DNA of 64,000 nt from Tillandsia leiboldiana (Eukaryota > Streptophyta > Magnoliopsida > Poales > Bromeliaceae). Positions 1 through 12,467 of the stretch are shown here, piece after piece; within the stretch, counting starts at the first letter, position 1, and each line of letters starts with the position of its first letter. A program made the position numbers and the translations under genes. The stretch is from NCBI GenBank assembly GCA_029204045.2, contig JAQNDB010000293.1, positions 1 to 64,000 on the forward strand, given 5' to 3'. Below the pieces are notes generated by a model. The model was not told the origin of the DNA. It did not search any database and saw only the letters and a list, made by a program, of their open reading frames with translations.

Positions 1-1
1 C

Positions 2-2485
2 CCCAAGACGGCATTCAGGACGCGGTACGGGCATTATGAGTTCACCGTCATAGCCTTTTGGATTGACAAATGCCCCTGCTGCTTTTATGGATTTAATGAA
101 CAGGATCTTTCGACCATACCTGGATCGGTTCGTCGTTGTATTTATTGATGACATCCTAGTTTACTCCCGGAGCGATGTGGAGCACGAGGAGCACTTGAGG
201 ATAGTGCTACAACTTCTGAGAGAGAGGAAGTTGTATGCCAAGTTATCTAAGTGTGATTTCTGGCTTCGGGAGGTTGTCTTTTTGGGCCACGTGATTTCAG
301 CCGCTGGAGTGGCAGTAGACCCGGCGAAGATCGAGGCAGTCCGGGATTGGCCCCGACCGACGACGGTATCAGAGGTCCGCAGTTTTATGGGCTTAGCTGG
401 ATATTACCATCGGTTTGTGGAAGGTTTTGCGAAACTTTCCACACCCCTCACTCGTTTGACGCGAAAAGGGATTAAGTTTATCTGGAGTGAGGATTGCTAG
501 AGGAGCTTCGAGGAATTAAAGAACAGATTGATGTCGGCTCCTATCCTTTCCCTACCTGTTATGGGGAAGGGATATGTGATTTACAGTGATGCATCGCACA
601 GTGGACTTGGTTGCGTGCTGATGCAGGAGGGAAAGGTAATTGCTTATGCCTCTCGGCAACTGAAGGATTATGAAAAGAATTACCCTACCCATGATTTGAA
701 GCTAGCTGCAGTGATTTTTGCACTAAAGTTGTGGCGCCACTACCTTTATGGGGAGCACTGCAAGATTTACACCGACCACAAGAGCTTGAAATACCTGTTC
801 ACACAGATGGAGCTCAACTTGAGGCAGCGCAGATGGTTGGAATTGTTGAAAGACTATGATGTAGACATATTATACCATCCTGGCAAGGCCAACGTGGTTG
901 CTGATGCCCTGAGCAGGAGAGCAGTACAGAGTCTGTCTTCGTTGATCACCGATCAGGCGCCATTACTTGAGCAGATGAGGCGGTTAGAGCTCGAGGTTGT
1001 GTCCCCTGGGGTCTCTGCTAGACTTATGTCTCTAGTCGTGCAGCCCACTCTGTTGGACAGGATTCGGGAGAGACAGAGTGAGGACCCCCACCTGATGAGG
1101 ATTCGAGAGCAGATGCAGACTGGTTTGACAGGGGACTTTTCGGTTGATGCTTCGGGAGTACTGCGATACAGGGACCGAGCATGTGTGCCTATGGATGCGG
1201 AGATCCGAGAGCAGATCTTGAGGGAGGCCCACTATACACCTTATACCATCCATCCTGGTGGGACTAAGATGTATAGGGACCTTAAGGCACAGTTTTGGTG
1301 GAACGGGATGAAAAGAGACATTGGGAGATTTGTAGCGCACTGTCTAACTTGTCAGCAAGTAAAGGCTGAACATCGTGTACCTGCTGGCAAGTTGCAGAGT
1401 CTCCCAATCCTGAATGGAAATGGGAGCATGTTACCATGGATTTTGTCACTGGTTTGCCGAGAGCACAGACGGGAGCGGATGCTATCTGGGTAGTCGTGGA
1501 TAGACTCACCAAATCCGCACACTTTTTACCGGTGCAGGTGACTTGGTCCCTCGATCGGCTGGCACAGCTGTACTTAGACGAGGTAGTGAGGCTGCATGGT
1601 GTGCCCGTCTCCATTGTATCTGACCGAGATCCGAGATTTGTTTCGCGCTTCTGGAGGAGCCTACAGGCCACTTTAGGGACACAGCTCAATTTCAGCACAG
1701 CATTTCACCCGCAGACAGACGGACAGTCAGAGCGTACTATACAGATTCTTGAGGACATGCTCCGGGCTTGCACGCTGGACTTTAGAGGGGGTTGGGTACG
1801 ACACTTATCATTGGCAGAGTTTGCGTACAACAATAGCTTTCAAGCGAGCATCCGAATGGCTCCGTTTGAAGCATTGTATGGACGCAAGTGTCGTTCCCCT
1901 CTTTATTGGAGCGATGTGGGTGAAAGGCGGACCTTGGGGCCAGAGTTGCTTCGAGAAGCGGAGGCTAAGGTAAAGGTAGTCAGGAAGCACCTTCAGACAG
2001 CACAGAGCAGACAAAGGAGCTATGCAGATGTGCGGAGGAGAGACCTGGAGTTCGCGGTTGGGGATCATGTCTTTCTGAAGGTCTCGCCTTCAAAGGGGAT
2101 CCGAAGATTTGGGATTCGGGGGAAACTGAGCCCTCGCTACATTGGACCTTTCGAGGTATTAGAGCGCATAGGGCCAGTTGCCCACAGGCTTGCACTTCCT
2201 CCCAGGCTTTCAGGTGTTCACGACGTTTTTCATGTATCGACTCTGAGGAAGTATGTTCATGACCCGTCTCATATCATCGATTTCACCCCACTGGAGGTCA
2301 CCGAGGACCTGAGCTATGTTGAGCGGCCGTTGAGGATCTTGGACCGGGAGGTTAGGGAGTTGCGCAGTCGGGCCATCCCTTATGTGAAGATCCTCTGGAG
2401 CAGTCATGAGGAGCGCGAGGCTACCTGGGAGTTGGAGTCAGCGATGATGGCTGCTTACCCCCACCTGTTCGAGGCACCTGCTTGA
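2..2485 (+). pseudogene. Chromovirus pol, broken (RT-RNase H-IN-chromodomain)
   Basis: A pol polyprotein that would copy element RNA into DNA and integrate it. The RT palm has FIDD at about 141-152. RNase H has Asp in SDAS (588-590), Asp in YTDH (774-776) and Asp in VADALSRR (903-905), but the expected Glu of the THDLE motif is Lys (codon 699-701). The integrase has an HHCC finger (about 1228-1350), then Asp 1439-1441, Asp of SDRDPRF and Glu of GQSER with the canonical 35-residue spacing. GPY/F lies near 2125-2190 and the chromodomain near 2325-2470. Lesions: one extra base near 50-53 (YGHYEF and GLTNAP are in different frames), an in-frame TAG at 498-500, and one missing base near 1409-1411 before the integrase core. 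Three breaks and a lost catalytic Glu mean no functional enzyme. The family assignment is secure. Confidence 0.93.
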
Positions 2486-2519
2486 GGTATGACTTTTGTT
2501 TCGAGGACGAAACTTTTTC

Positions 2520-2532
2520 TTGTGGGGGAGGA
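2520..2532 (+). other. Polypurine tract of element A
   Basis: A purine run (GTGGGGGAGGA) lies directly against the TG that opens the 3' LTR. It follows the TTTCGAGGACGAAAC motif that recurs before the 3' LTR in F (23660-23676) and, inverted, in the minus-strand elements. It primes plus-strand DNA synthesis. Confidence 0.8.
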
Positions 2533-2859
2533 TGTAGTGTTCTGGTTTTCCCATGCAACTTTCCGATGAATCCACTGTGTAGAACACCTAGTGTTGGTGT
2601 GTCTGGCCCATGGTGCATCAAAGGGGTGCCACAGATGGACCTTGTGAGACTTGGATAGCTGATTTGGCCTTCGGCGGCATTTGCCGAATTTTAGAAAAGG
2701 TTTTGGGCCAATTTGAGGTTGGATTTGGATTCAGTGCAGAAAAACGCTTGAAAACGGCTATTTGCTTGTTAAATTTGGAGTCCGGATGACCAAAAGCGGG
2801 CTTCCGGAAGTTTTCGGGGTTATTCGGTGCATGGGGGAGCCTCGTGGACCGGCCTGAGC

Positions 2860-3162
2860 CACGTGGCGGCCTATTATTGGCCGGCTCACGCAGCTCGGTC
2901 CACGGGGTGGCGCGGCGGTGCTTGGACCGCGGGCGGGAGACGCGTGGCGTGCCCTGATAGGCCGGCGCACGCGGCACGGCTCACCGGTTTTGCGGGGTTG
3001 CGGTGGACCGGGCGCATGACACGTGGCGGCTTCGGATTCGTTGGCTCATGTGGGCGCGGTCCACGGTGCGCGCGGGGGGGCGCCTCGGGACTGCGAGCGC
3101 ACAGTGGCGCCAGGCGGGCGGTCGGCCGCACTCGAGTGCGCCACGTGTCGCCTCGCGTTTGG
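2860..3162 (+). promoter_or_regulatory. ERSE-I-like array in LTR A
   Basis: Four modules with the same geometry: CACGTG 2860-2865 with ATTGG 2876-2880; CGCGTG 2941-2946 with ATAGG 2957-2961; CACGTG 3020-3025 with ATTCG 3036-3040; CACGTG 3142-3147 with TTTGG 3158-3162. The spacer is 10 bp in each. Read on the minus strand the first is CCAAT-N10-CACGTG, which matches the plant ER-stress element ERSE-I bound by NF-Y and bZIP28-type factors. Only the first copy is perfect. Confidence 0.65.
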
Positions 3163-3365
3163 GCGGCCGTACCTACCCCCGCTGACCGCGAGGGGACACG
3201 CGGCGCATAGTGGGCCGCGGGGATTTGCTGTCCCCTGTTTGGGGTGATGTGGCCGCACCAGGAACTTCCGGGCGCGTCGGACGGGAGTTGTGCAACCGAG
3301 TTTCCGGGCGCAGTGCGCCCGAAATCTGCGCCCGAAAACCCGGCCCAACAGCATTTGGGCTGGGC

Positions 3366-3373
3366 TATAAAAA
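3366..3373 (+). promoter_or_regulatory. TATA box of LTR A
   Basis: TATAAAAA sits inside GGGC-TATAAAAA-GGCCC, so short complementary arms flank it. It lies about 830 bp into the LTR and downstream of the CACGTG array, as expected for the U3/R boundary. Transcription would start about 30 bp further on. Confidence 0.7.
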
Positions 3374-4770
3374 GGCCCTTTGTGTTTCCTTTTCAGCTTT
3401 TTCTGGCCTTTTCCTGAGAGGGTTCTTCAGAGCGATTTTCCCCCTCACAGTGCACTACCCTTCGGAGGACTTTGGAGATTTTTGGTGGCACGTTTCCCGA
3501 GGTTCACTATTTTACGGCGCGGCGCGACGCTTGTTCTCCGGCGACTCGCTTCGCCCCTTCTCGGTGTTTGGACTCCTGCGGCTTACCCCGACTTCGGATT
3601 TCACCGATTTTTGCGCCGTTGGACTCACGACAGGTAGGACTTCAACTCCTGTGTTTTGAGGTTCCTCGTTTTCCGTGCTGATCTTGGAGTTTTCTGAGCA
3701 CCCATTTGACCCATTTTTCGTCGCAGACTTTTGGACAGCACCGCGGTGTTCTTGCCGTATCTTTTCGCTCGGACGTCGGATCGAGGCAATTCAAGAGGCA
3801 ATTTTTATCTACACTTCGTAAGGAGTCTCCTGGATTTTTCTCAGATTTTTCTGGTTTTTGGACGAGGGTGAGAATCTCCTTTTTCTGTGGTTCTTTGTTA
3901 CAGAAATTTGGTATAGTTTGGATTGGGATGTTTCTCTTGTCGGATTTTTATCTCAGCGTAGGAAACTCCGATTTGGGCGTGCAGGTACTCGTTTCGATGG
4001 GCTCGTCGCGAGGATCGCGACAGTATTTTCCTTCGATTTTTCTGGGCATTTTTCACAGGTAAAAATTGGTGAATTCTGGACTGTGGTATTAAGGGACAGA
4101 TTCTGGGAATTGTGAATGAATAGCTTATGTACTTTCCTTTGGGGTATTTTGTACAGATTGGTGGGGAGTTTTTGGACTGAGCTTGGGTTTCGCTTTTGGG
4201 AACTGGGATTAGCGCTCGAGGTGGGTGATGTTGTAAACCTCCTATTTGTGATTTATCACTAGGCCTATTAGAATGCTCTTGATCAGGCTGTTATTAGAAC
4301 TGTGAGATGGACTTAGCATGCTTGTATGAAATCTTGGTTCCTTCGTTAATAATCGCATTGTTAGAAAACTACAAGTTAATTAGTGGTGTGTCCATGCTTT
4401 AAATATGTAGTATAATTACTTGGAAATTATGCTAAATCCCTATCTTGTTGAATGTTAAATGAAAGGTTGGGGTATGTGGTTAGAGTATTTAAAATGGTTC
4501 ATTAAGAAAAGGACTTTTGCATGCTTGAATGGTCACCTAGATAGGCCACCTTTTTCTGCTACACTATCATGCTGGAATTGACTTAGGAGAAACCATGTTT
4601 CATTCTTTCTTCAGTCACTTAGACATAGGGGATATTATGCTCGGGTTAGAGCAGGGGCTGGGATAGTGTAGTCAGATACTTGGGTGTCGGGGTGAGGGTT
4701 TTGGGCTTCCTTTGGGGGATGGTACTTTTCCTTATAGATCAGAGTGCGTGATTCGCAGACTTGAGACCCT

Positions 4771-5008
4771 GAGACTCCTGTCCCATATCGGCGTTATGCG
4801 TAGGCTGGCATACCCGATTTGGCAGACATTGAGAATCCTATCCCATATCGGTGTTATGCGTAGGCTGGCATACCCGATTTAGCAGACCTTGAGACTTCTG
4901 TCCCATATCGGCGTTATGCGTAGGCTGGCATACCCGATTCGGCGGACATTGAGACTCCTATCCCATATCGGTGTTATGCGTAGGCTGGCATACCCGATGT
5001 GGCAGGCT
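4771..5008 (+). repeat. 60-bp tandem repeat, about 4 copies
   Basis: Units beginning near 4771, 4831, 4891 and 4951 repeat at exactly 60 bp with few differences (for example CATATCGGTGTTATGCG in each). A single diverged unit is in the LTR at 29634-33815 near 32615-32670, so the unit is ancestral to the LTR family and expanded here. Confidence 0.9.
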
Positions 5009-5643
5009 TCGATATTCTGATGCATACATTTAGCTATCTTTAGCTGGGCAGGTAGAGGCATATTAGTGGTAGCTTTTATCAGGAGTCATACTCATAGTTA
5101 CCGCATTTATTCTTTTAGCCTCTGGTAGTCCTAGTGGGCAGGTATGAGTTTTGAGTTGAGGTTTACCCACTAGGGGAGGCTACTGTCTTTATAGTAGTTC
5201 TGACCCCCACTGTTTTCCCTTTTCTTGTCCCCTTTGTTTTGCAGAGTCATCTGCTGGAGTTGCGGGACCCTCCTCCCAGGATCGAGGTAAGAGGATCGCC
5301 GACTAGATAGCTGCTACCCCGAGCTCGAGTTTTGTAGTTTTGTTGTATCCCCTGTACACTCAGACGGTTGTATTTTCTTTTATTTTTGGGTCTGGCTGCG
5401 GCCAGCTGGTTGTATTTACTTCGTGAGCTGGGAGAGACATATGTATATTCTTGAGAGTTTATTGTACTTTTATTTCCAGCATTTGTCTGAGATGTACTAG
5501 TTTCAGTTTAGCTCTGTTTTATGCTCTAGTATTATTTTTTTATATCTGAGCAGGTTACCAGCGCTTCGTGTACACGGGAAATACCGTGTGCACGGCGGTT
5601 CTGTGGACGAGCCCGGGTTCTGGTTTACACCCGGGGCGTGACA

Positions 5644-5998
5644 GTGTCGCACCCCCGAGCCAGCCTTCCCGAGTATATTCCGCCTAGCCGGACAAACTCT
5701 CCTCGAGAGTGCTACTCAACCGAATGTCCCTTTGCCTCCGAAGCACGCATCCAGGACAATACAAGTTCTCCCAACTTAGTCCATTCGAATGGGCCCGAGC
5801 GAGCCATCCTTGCGCGTTCCACTCGTCTGCTTAACCGAGCGACCTTTCCCACGCATCTCGCCCGTCCGCCAGCCCATTGCCTTGCCAAGGCGCCCCGCGC
5901 CCCTCAATTTCCACTACGGGATCCATAGTCGAGTCGGGCCTGTCCGGTTCCGCCGGCCACCTAGATCCGTCATCGCTCCCGATTCGGTCCAAGGTCCG
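5644..5998 (+). other. Unclassified DNA left of solo LTR C
   Basis: No coding motif. It begins GTGTCGCACCCCC right after LTR A and is contiguous in origin with 10936 onward, because the 4.9-kb solo LTR interrupts it with a perfect target duplication. The TG at 5645 and a TATA box at 11700 would fit the left end and promoter of another + strand LTR, but no matching right end was found. Confidence 0.4.
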
Positions 5999-8900
5999 TG
6001 TCACGCCCCGAGTCCAAAAACTAGTGTATAAATTTTTTTTTTTTTAAATCAGAGTTGCAAAAACAACCAGGGCAATGACAGACCGCCACATATATAGAAG
6101 AGTCCCAATCCCCAATGGAATTGAGCCTTTTCTATATATGCACGGCTAGCTTGGCAACAATCATCAGAGTACTAACTACGTACAACTACATGCAAAAGTT
6201 ACAATTAACTTTACAATTATTTACATCTGAATTACAACTCTTTCCTTTAACATCAAATAATACATGAACTTTCGGCTGTCCAGGGTCAACATCTAACACG
6301 GAATCTCACCAACACGTCCCGACATCCCAGCACCCGCTCGGCCTGAAACACAGTCACCCGAGGGTGTGAGATACACCGGAGTGTATCCCAGTGGGCACGA
6401 CGAGCCGAGAAATAGCAGATCGTACCTACTGGTATACAATACTAGAGGATAGTAATAATCAGGGGTTAGAATAATCAGATAGGCAATCATGAAGATTAAC
6501 AGATATATAATCCCAGTTAGGTTGTGCAGAAATATAATCATGGAACTGTATTTAATTCGAGGATAGCAAAATCATGAGTTATGATAAAAGCAGGCTGAAC
6601 AGGCAACATATGCAATAGACCATGGGTTAGGGTAAAGCAGATATATAACTGGTGCTATAAAGAAGGCAAAACTCATAATCTGGGTACAAGCATAGGAGAT
6701 AATTTTAGCAGAATTGAAAACATGTATCAGGATAATCAACACATCAAGGAGTTAGGACAATCAGCAAGATAACAATGAAACTATAATCAGAGGCATCACA
6801 TAGAATCATATAAAGGTAGATAACTAGAAGCCAGATCAAAGAATCAAAGAATCAACACATGCATCAAATAGATGAAAACGCAAAGACCCAATCACAAGCT
6901 ACCATTTTGGTCTTCGCAAAGACCTCAGGCGAGGCTGCCCTCTTGGCACCACCTGGTTGACATTCCCCAAACTAGGGTCACGGGTTGCCTCAGCTAACCA
7001 CTTTACCGGTAAAGTACACCGCTACGGGGGATCAGTCCGCTAGTGTACGTGAAGAACAACGGTGCGGGCGAATCATGTGCAAATGCTCAAACTGGCGGTC
7101 CACTGACCGGGTAATCGGCAACAAGCCGGGAAATCCCCACTGGGATGCAATAACCAAATCAACTGAATCTCAACTCATATGCAAGACCAAGGCAAATCTC
7201 AACTCAGCATAAGCTCAACCGAAAAACACAACTCAATCATGCAGACCAACCAAATAATACAAAACTTAAACACATATTTTTAAGAAAACTGTTTTGAAAA
7301 GTCCACACCCCGAAGAGCATTGCCCTCGTCCTATCAAACAAGAACAGACTCAGGCGACACTACGAAGCTTGGGTTTCCAAACCTCGCAGAGCAATTGCCT
7401 TTGTCCTATCAAACAAGAACAGACTCCGGCGACCCTACGAAGCTCGGTAAAAACATCAGTTAAACAAATCTATGTGCTCAGCAGTGTATCATTTGATCGA
7501 CAGGACAAACAGGCTTACTCATCAACCATGGAAATGTTCCAAGATAAGATATAAATACCAGATGCACTAAGAATAATCATGTAAGGCAGAATAGAACTGA
7601 TAACAGGCGTAGCTCAACTATCAGATGACCAAATAGGCATGGCAATATGTAGAGCAATAATATAACCACTGGAAACAGCTAATCAGCAGATATGGTAAAG
7701 ATCACTAAAGAAGATCATAATCAGGCATAAAGCAGGTATGACGTAGCAAATAACTGAATCAAAGGAAGGGCAGGCTCAAGCATTGGTAGATCAATATAAT
7801 AATCAAGCATAGGAGTGCAACTACGAAATGGCCAATCAGTCAAAGCAACTAACAGTAATATATATTGTAACCAAAGGCAGACAGGCTCAAGATAAACTAG
7901 GTTACCAAAAACAGGAGTCCAACCAATACCGTACACCGAGGGCCGAAAAGATCTCGGACCGAAGTTAAACCCACCTGTCAATGCGCAGGCAATTAATCTG
8001 TAATTCTCTAAATGCTCAACTCCAGGTGCAAACTGAATCAACCTGGATCAAAAATCACCAATCAGGGATCAATTCAGTCCCGCTAACTCTAACCTAAACC
8101 CAGATCAATTTGAAACCCTCTTAGTTATTTTAATTGTCACCCGGATACCGTTAAATCGACGATTTTGCCGATTCTCGAACTGTTATCCGATTTCCGCTCA
8201 ACGAAAGCCGATGGATTCCCAACGAAAAGCTTAGGAATCATTTAAACATTTTACTAACCAGTACACATTGTCTATTTTGCATTAAAACCGCTAAAGTTTC
8301 CAAAAACTACTCTTTAGTGCCTTTTTAGCACTGTTTCGCTCGTTCTTTCAACTGGAAAATCATTTTAACATTCCGTCACTTCCAGCAGGTTACTTATGTC
8401 TTGCTGAACACCGTGCTCACCAATTTGCAGCAGCACGGTGCCCGAGGAAAACTTTGGGTCATGAAAACCCTCTCTAACATAGCCCAAAATGAATTTTTGT
8501 TTCTCCGAGGCTTCAAACACTGTTTCTAACGCGAGCATCGCGTTCAGTGACCCCAAATTAGCTAGGAATGCACTGTCGCGGCTTCGCTAACAGCCTAGAA
8601 TAAGGTTTTGCTCCAACATTATTGTTTTATGTTGTTTATACTATATCTTTTAATTTAAACTTCAAACAAGAACATTTTGTATATCAAAGTTGGTCTGGGC
8701 ACTGCCAGGACCTCAGTGCCCACCCTGGTTGAGGCCCAGGGGTGCTGGTTCAAGCAGAACCAAGGTCAAGCTTACACCCTAATTCACAATGCACCAAACT
8801 TTAATCCACTCAGTTTCTGTTTGAACTGAAGTGAGCACAGAGCTCAGGGGATTATTTGGAGCAAGTTTCATATTTACTATTTTATCAAATTCAGTTTCAA

Positions 8901-10930
8901 AGTTCATTGTGGCATTTTCACAAATACTTGGTGTGCACAATCTATAGCATGTAACATAACCAAAGTTCAAGCTTGGTTCTCTGCAGCAAAAGGACCTGGG
9001 GCTTTCCGAGATGGATCAAATTGATCTACAAAGATTCTGGAGCAATTCCCCTCAAGTTGGAGCATGCCAAAACTCCTAGGTTGGCCGGGCTCAAGGAAAA
9101 AGATGAGCCAAATGCATGGAAAATCGTGACCAACAAACCAGAGGTTCTGGGCCCAAACCTTTTGCACAAAACCTCCCCAAACCTCAAGGTGATGCTTCCT
9201 GAACCCGTGCCCGGCGACAGGGCACGGCGGCGGCGCGGCTGGAGTGAGCTCGGTTTGGAGCTCCTCCACCTCTAATGGTGGAATTTTCCAGAGGCAACAT
9301 GAAGCTCTCCAACATGGATGGAAGTGTTCTATGGGATCACAGGAAGCTTCCCGACCATCTTACCCCGGCCAAAGATGGCCGGAGCGCCGGCGGCCGCGTT
9401 GAAGCTCAAATTAAGGTCATCCATGGCCGCACCTCTTTGGTGCAGCATGGATGCCATGCAAGTGCATGGTTGAAGTCCCCTTGGTCTCAGCAATACTTCT
9501 GGGCATGTGGCCGGCGGCAGGGAAGCGCGCCGGCGCCGGAGCACAAGGCTCGGCCAACTTGCAAAATTCCCGAAATTTAGGGTTTGGATCTGCGGCTTAT
9601 TCTCTTGATCAAACTCCACCAATTTTGGTGGAGATGATCACCATCTCCTACAGTAAAAACCCATGATTTTATTTCCCACTTTGGTTCAGTGGTTGCGGAG
9701 TTCTTCAGAGGCGGAGCAAACTTAGGTTTCCGGTCAACTTTCTTTCCCGCCGGCCATGCAACATGCATGGGAAGCTCAGGTCTTGCAGGGAGCATCCTAA
9801 CCACTTATAAAACCTACTGCTAGGGGTCCCAGGTGCAAACAAACCAAGGTTATTGAGTTCTTACCTTGGCCGGATTCGATGAAGAAGGAAGAAGCCGGTT
9901 TTGGTTCTTCTTCCACGCGCGGCCACGGCAGCCTCCCAGGTTGCACCACAGGCACAGGGAAACTCCACAGGAACTCCAAATCCAAGTTTGGTTCAGGTTT
10001 GGTTCCGACTTCTCCTATCTCTCTCTCTCTCGAGTTCCCCTCTAATGGAGTTTGGGTCTCTTGCCTCCCAGCACTCGAGCATCCAATGAGGATTACAGAG
10101 ACAAGTTGATGCCTTGTAATTCCTCCCTGACCCCTCGAGCTCTGGCCCAAGGTAGTCCAAGGGTCACTCAACACTTAATTGCTTTGAATTTTGCAAAAAT
10201 AACCCTAAACCGAGTTCCCACTTAACCCTAGCTTCCGAAATCCTCTTAGTAGGTGTAATTTGCATCCAACACCTTATCCTATAAGCCCCTTAAATTTAGA
10301 TACATAAAATACTAACATTTTATTGAAAATACTCCATTTTTGGTGCATTTCACGCATTTCGAGAAAATCCGCTCATCGAAATGCAAATCGAACTTCGCCA
10401 CGACGTCCGGCTCGTCGAGACATGTCAAGTAGCCTATATGTTTGCTTAGTTTGGCGCTCGTATAAAATCTCGGGCCATCTAATTCGACATATTACAGTCT
10501 GACGCACGCACTTCGATGCACCCGGATCGCCAAACGCGAAATCCGTCAGTGCCATTGCGCTCAGAACGTCGAAAATAGCTAGGATCCATTACTCATACCT
10601 CTAGGTTAAAACTCTAGATAGTGGTTCGGCCATTAGTGAAAGCGAGGGATTAAAAACCGAGGGTTACTATTCACTTTAAGTCGCGGGCCCGCTTTTTGAT
10701 TTCTGATTTCTGGAAGATCCGACCGTCGGATCGAAAACATATGAATATGAAACTTCTATGTTTCGACGAGACGATCGCAATGGTGATCTCGGATTTTCCA
10801 GATCAGACCCCGATCAAAAGTCGACATTTTAGGGCCACTGCTGCACTACTATCTACAAATTTTTGCTATTTAAATAATTCTGGAAATTATTTAAACCTGA
10901 ATTCTGGATTTTAAAATCATGGTTACTACA
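5999..10930 (-). repeat. Solo LTR C (4932 bp) with TSD GTCCG
   Basis: On the minus strand it opens TGTAGTAACC (ending at 10930) and closes GGGGCGTGACA (at 5999). GTCCG is present at both 5994-5998 and 10931-10935. No primer site, polypurine tract or coding region lies inside, so this is one LTR left by LTR-LTR recombination. At 4.9 kb it is very long for an LTR. It keeps the U5 hairpin as a sequence variant (GATACAC...GTGTATC, 6367-6390). No credible gene was seen in the remaining sequence, including the longer open frames. Confidence 0.9.
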
Positions 10931-11949
10931 GTCCGCTTCCCGAATACCCCACACTACTTGTTCCCGCGTGTGTTCCCTTCGCAAGGGTTTGCCAACCTAG
11001 CGACATTCTCCCCGCGTCGCCAACCCCCTGGCACCTCCATTGCACGACCATGCTTGGCCGCCAACACACTCGGCCCAGCGTCCAAGGTTGCTTGACGGAT
11101 GTCGCTCACAATCAAATCAGCCTCGCTCCACTTCGCTAGCCATTCGGCACCTCCATTGCACGGCCATGCCTGGCCGCCAACACCCTCGGTCCACTCTATG
11201 GCTCACTTTACGGAAACCAGCATCGATTGTCTCCTCCTACTTCGTGGGCCTCGCGCCGCACGAATCCCCGCTCGGCATCGCTGCCTTTGCGAGCCTTGTC
11301 CATTACGGCGGACCGACCGTTCCTTCGCCTAGCAAACTTCGTAGGCCTCGCGCCTCACGAATCCCCGCTCGGCACATACGTGCCTTCGCAAGCCTTGTCC
11401 CTTGAGGCGGACCAACCTTCGCAAGACTGTCCCTCATCCGCTCGTTCGCTCCACTACAGAGATCCGAAACGGCATAAGGTAGTGCAAGCGAACCGAGAGG
11501 CAAAACCTCTAGACCAACCCCGCTCCGTAATGCCGTCGACCTCGTGTCTTTGGCATTACCCTAAGCCCGTGTGCTCAACGACCATCAAATCCCGCTCACA
11601 CGAACTTAGGCTTGGCGACTCCGCTCGCCAAGGGATGGCCTACGTCCTATAGGCCAACGGGGGAGTCGGGGCCACTTCGCAAGTGTCCAACCCCTCCTCT
11701 ATATAACCCACGAGGCATTCACCCCTTTGGCACCCCGGGGGTACAAAGGTGCTCACCGAGGGGTACGTTTTGAAACCCCGCATGCGGCACCATTTCCATG
11801 GTCATGGCATGGGCCATTGCTAGGGAATTGCCCCCGTTGGTTCGCCCACGGCTAAACCCTGACGGATTGTCCCAACTTCGCAAACCCGTAACTCTGTCAA
11901 CCCAAATGCCTACCAAATGTCATCCAAAAGTGGCCCCCAAGGATGTCAC
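10931..11949 (+). other. Unclassified DNA right of solo LTR C
   Basis: GC-rich sequence with internally repeated phrases such as CCTCGCGCC...ACGAATCCCCGCTCGGCA (two copies, 11248-11375). A TATA-like TATATAA is at 11700-11706. It could be U3/R of an unrecognised + strand LTR starting at 5645. No protein similarity was recognised in any frame. Confidence 0.4.
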
Positions 11950-12467
11950 GGTCGAACCAACACGATCGACACGTGACATCGCGCCTGCCCGCGCACCCGC
12001 GCGCCTGCCCGCGCGCTGCCCGCGGCCGCTCCGCCGCCTGCCCGAGCCCATCCGCCGCGCTCCGCCGGTGCCCGCCGCCGCCGCCGCCGCCGCCGGAATC
12101 ACTGTTCCGGCATGAACAGTAACCGGTTGAGCAAAATATCAAGTAGGTAGTCCATTTTGACCGTTTTCGCGCGCTGAATCCGAATTTGATGTCCGATTTG
12201 CCAAATTCTAACTCTAAAAATTGCCGAAGGCATCCGGAAAGGTGTTCCTTGGTCCAAACTTCGCGCTGAGTCCATTTTTAATATCCGCTTCGCGCGAAAC
12301 CACTTCTAAAGATCCGACGGAGTCCACTGATCACCCACGTGATCCATTAAGCCCGAAGTCCGCCACTTGTGTCCAATTGGTGCACTAACACCTCCAACAC
12401 ACAGTACAGGCTCCCCAGATGTCACCAATGACTCTACCACAGCTCTGCAGAGATCCAGGTCATCACA
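11950..12467 (-). repeat. LTR fragment (U3 end), related to 47311-50895
   Basis: From about 12100 to 12467 this matches the right end of the solo LTR at 47311-50895 nearly base for base, including CCGAAGTCCGCCACTTGTGT and the terminal GATCCAGGTCATCACA. It is the start of a minus-strand LTR. The U5 half is missing and no target duplication was found, so it was truncated by deletion. Confidence 0.8.

Larger units (their letters stand above)
1..5643 (+). mobile_element. Element A: Ty3/gypsy chromovirus, 3' part
   Basis: This is the 3' portion of a + strand chromovirus. The window opens inside the reverse transcriptase. Then come RNase H, integrase, a GPY/F module, a chromodomain, a polypurine tract and a 3' LTR of about 3.1 kb. 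The 5' LTR, gag and protease lie outside the window, so neither the target duplication nor the insertion age can be read. The domain order (RT-RNase H-integrase) identifies Ty3/gypsy, and the chromodomain plus long LTR best fit the Tekay/Del clade; the clade call rests on memory of the family, not on a tree. It is the only element here with all three integrase catalytic residues. Confidence 0.93.
2533..5643 (+). repeat. 3' LTR of element A (3111 bp)
   Basis: The LTR opens with TGTAGTGTTC after the polypurine tract and closes with GGGGCGTGACA, the same 3' end as the other gypsy LTRs here. U3 has a CACGTG-N10-ATTGG array (2860-3162) and a TATA box at 3366-3373. The middle has a 60-bp tandem repeat (4771-5008). 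The 3' part has the AGTGGG...CCCACT element (5133-5171), a weaker second hairpin (5176-5205) and a long variable-sequence hairpin at 5567-5595. Its U3 motifs resemble the LTRs at 29634-33815 and 47311-50895. Confidence 0.9.
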
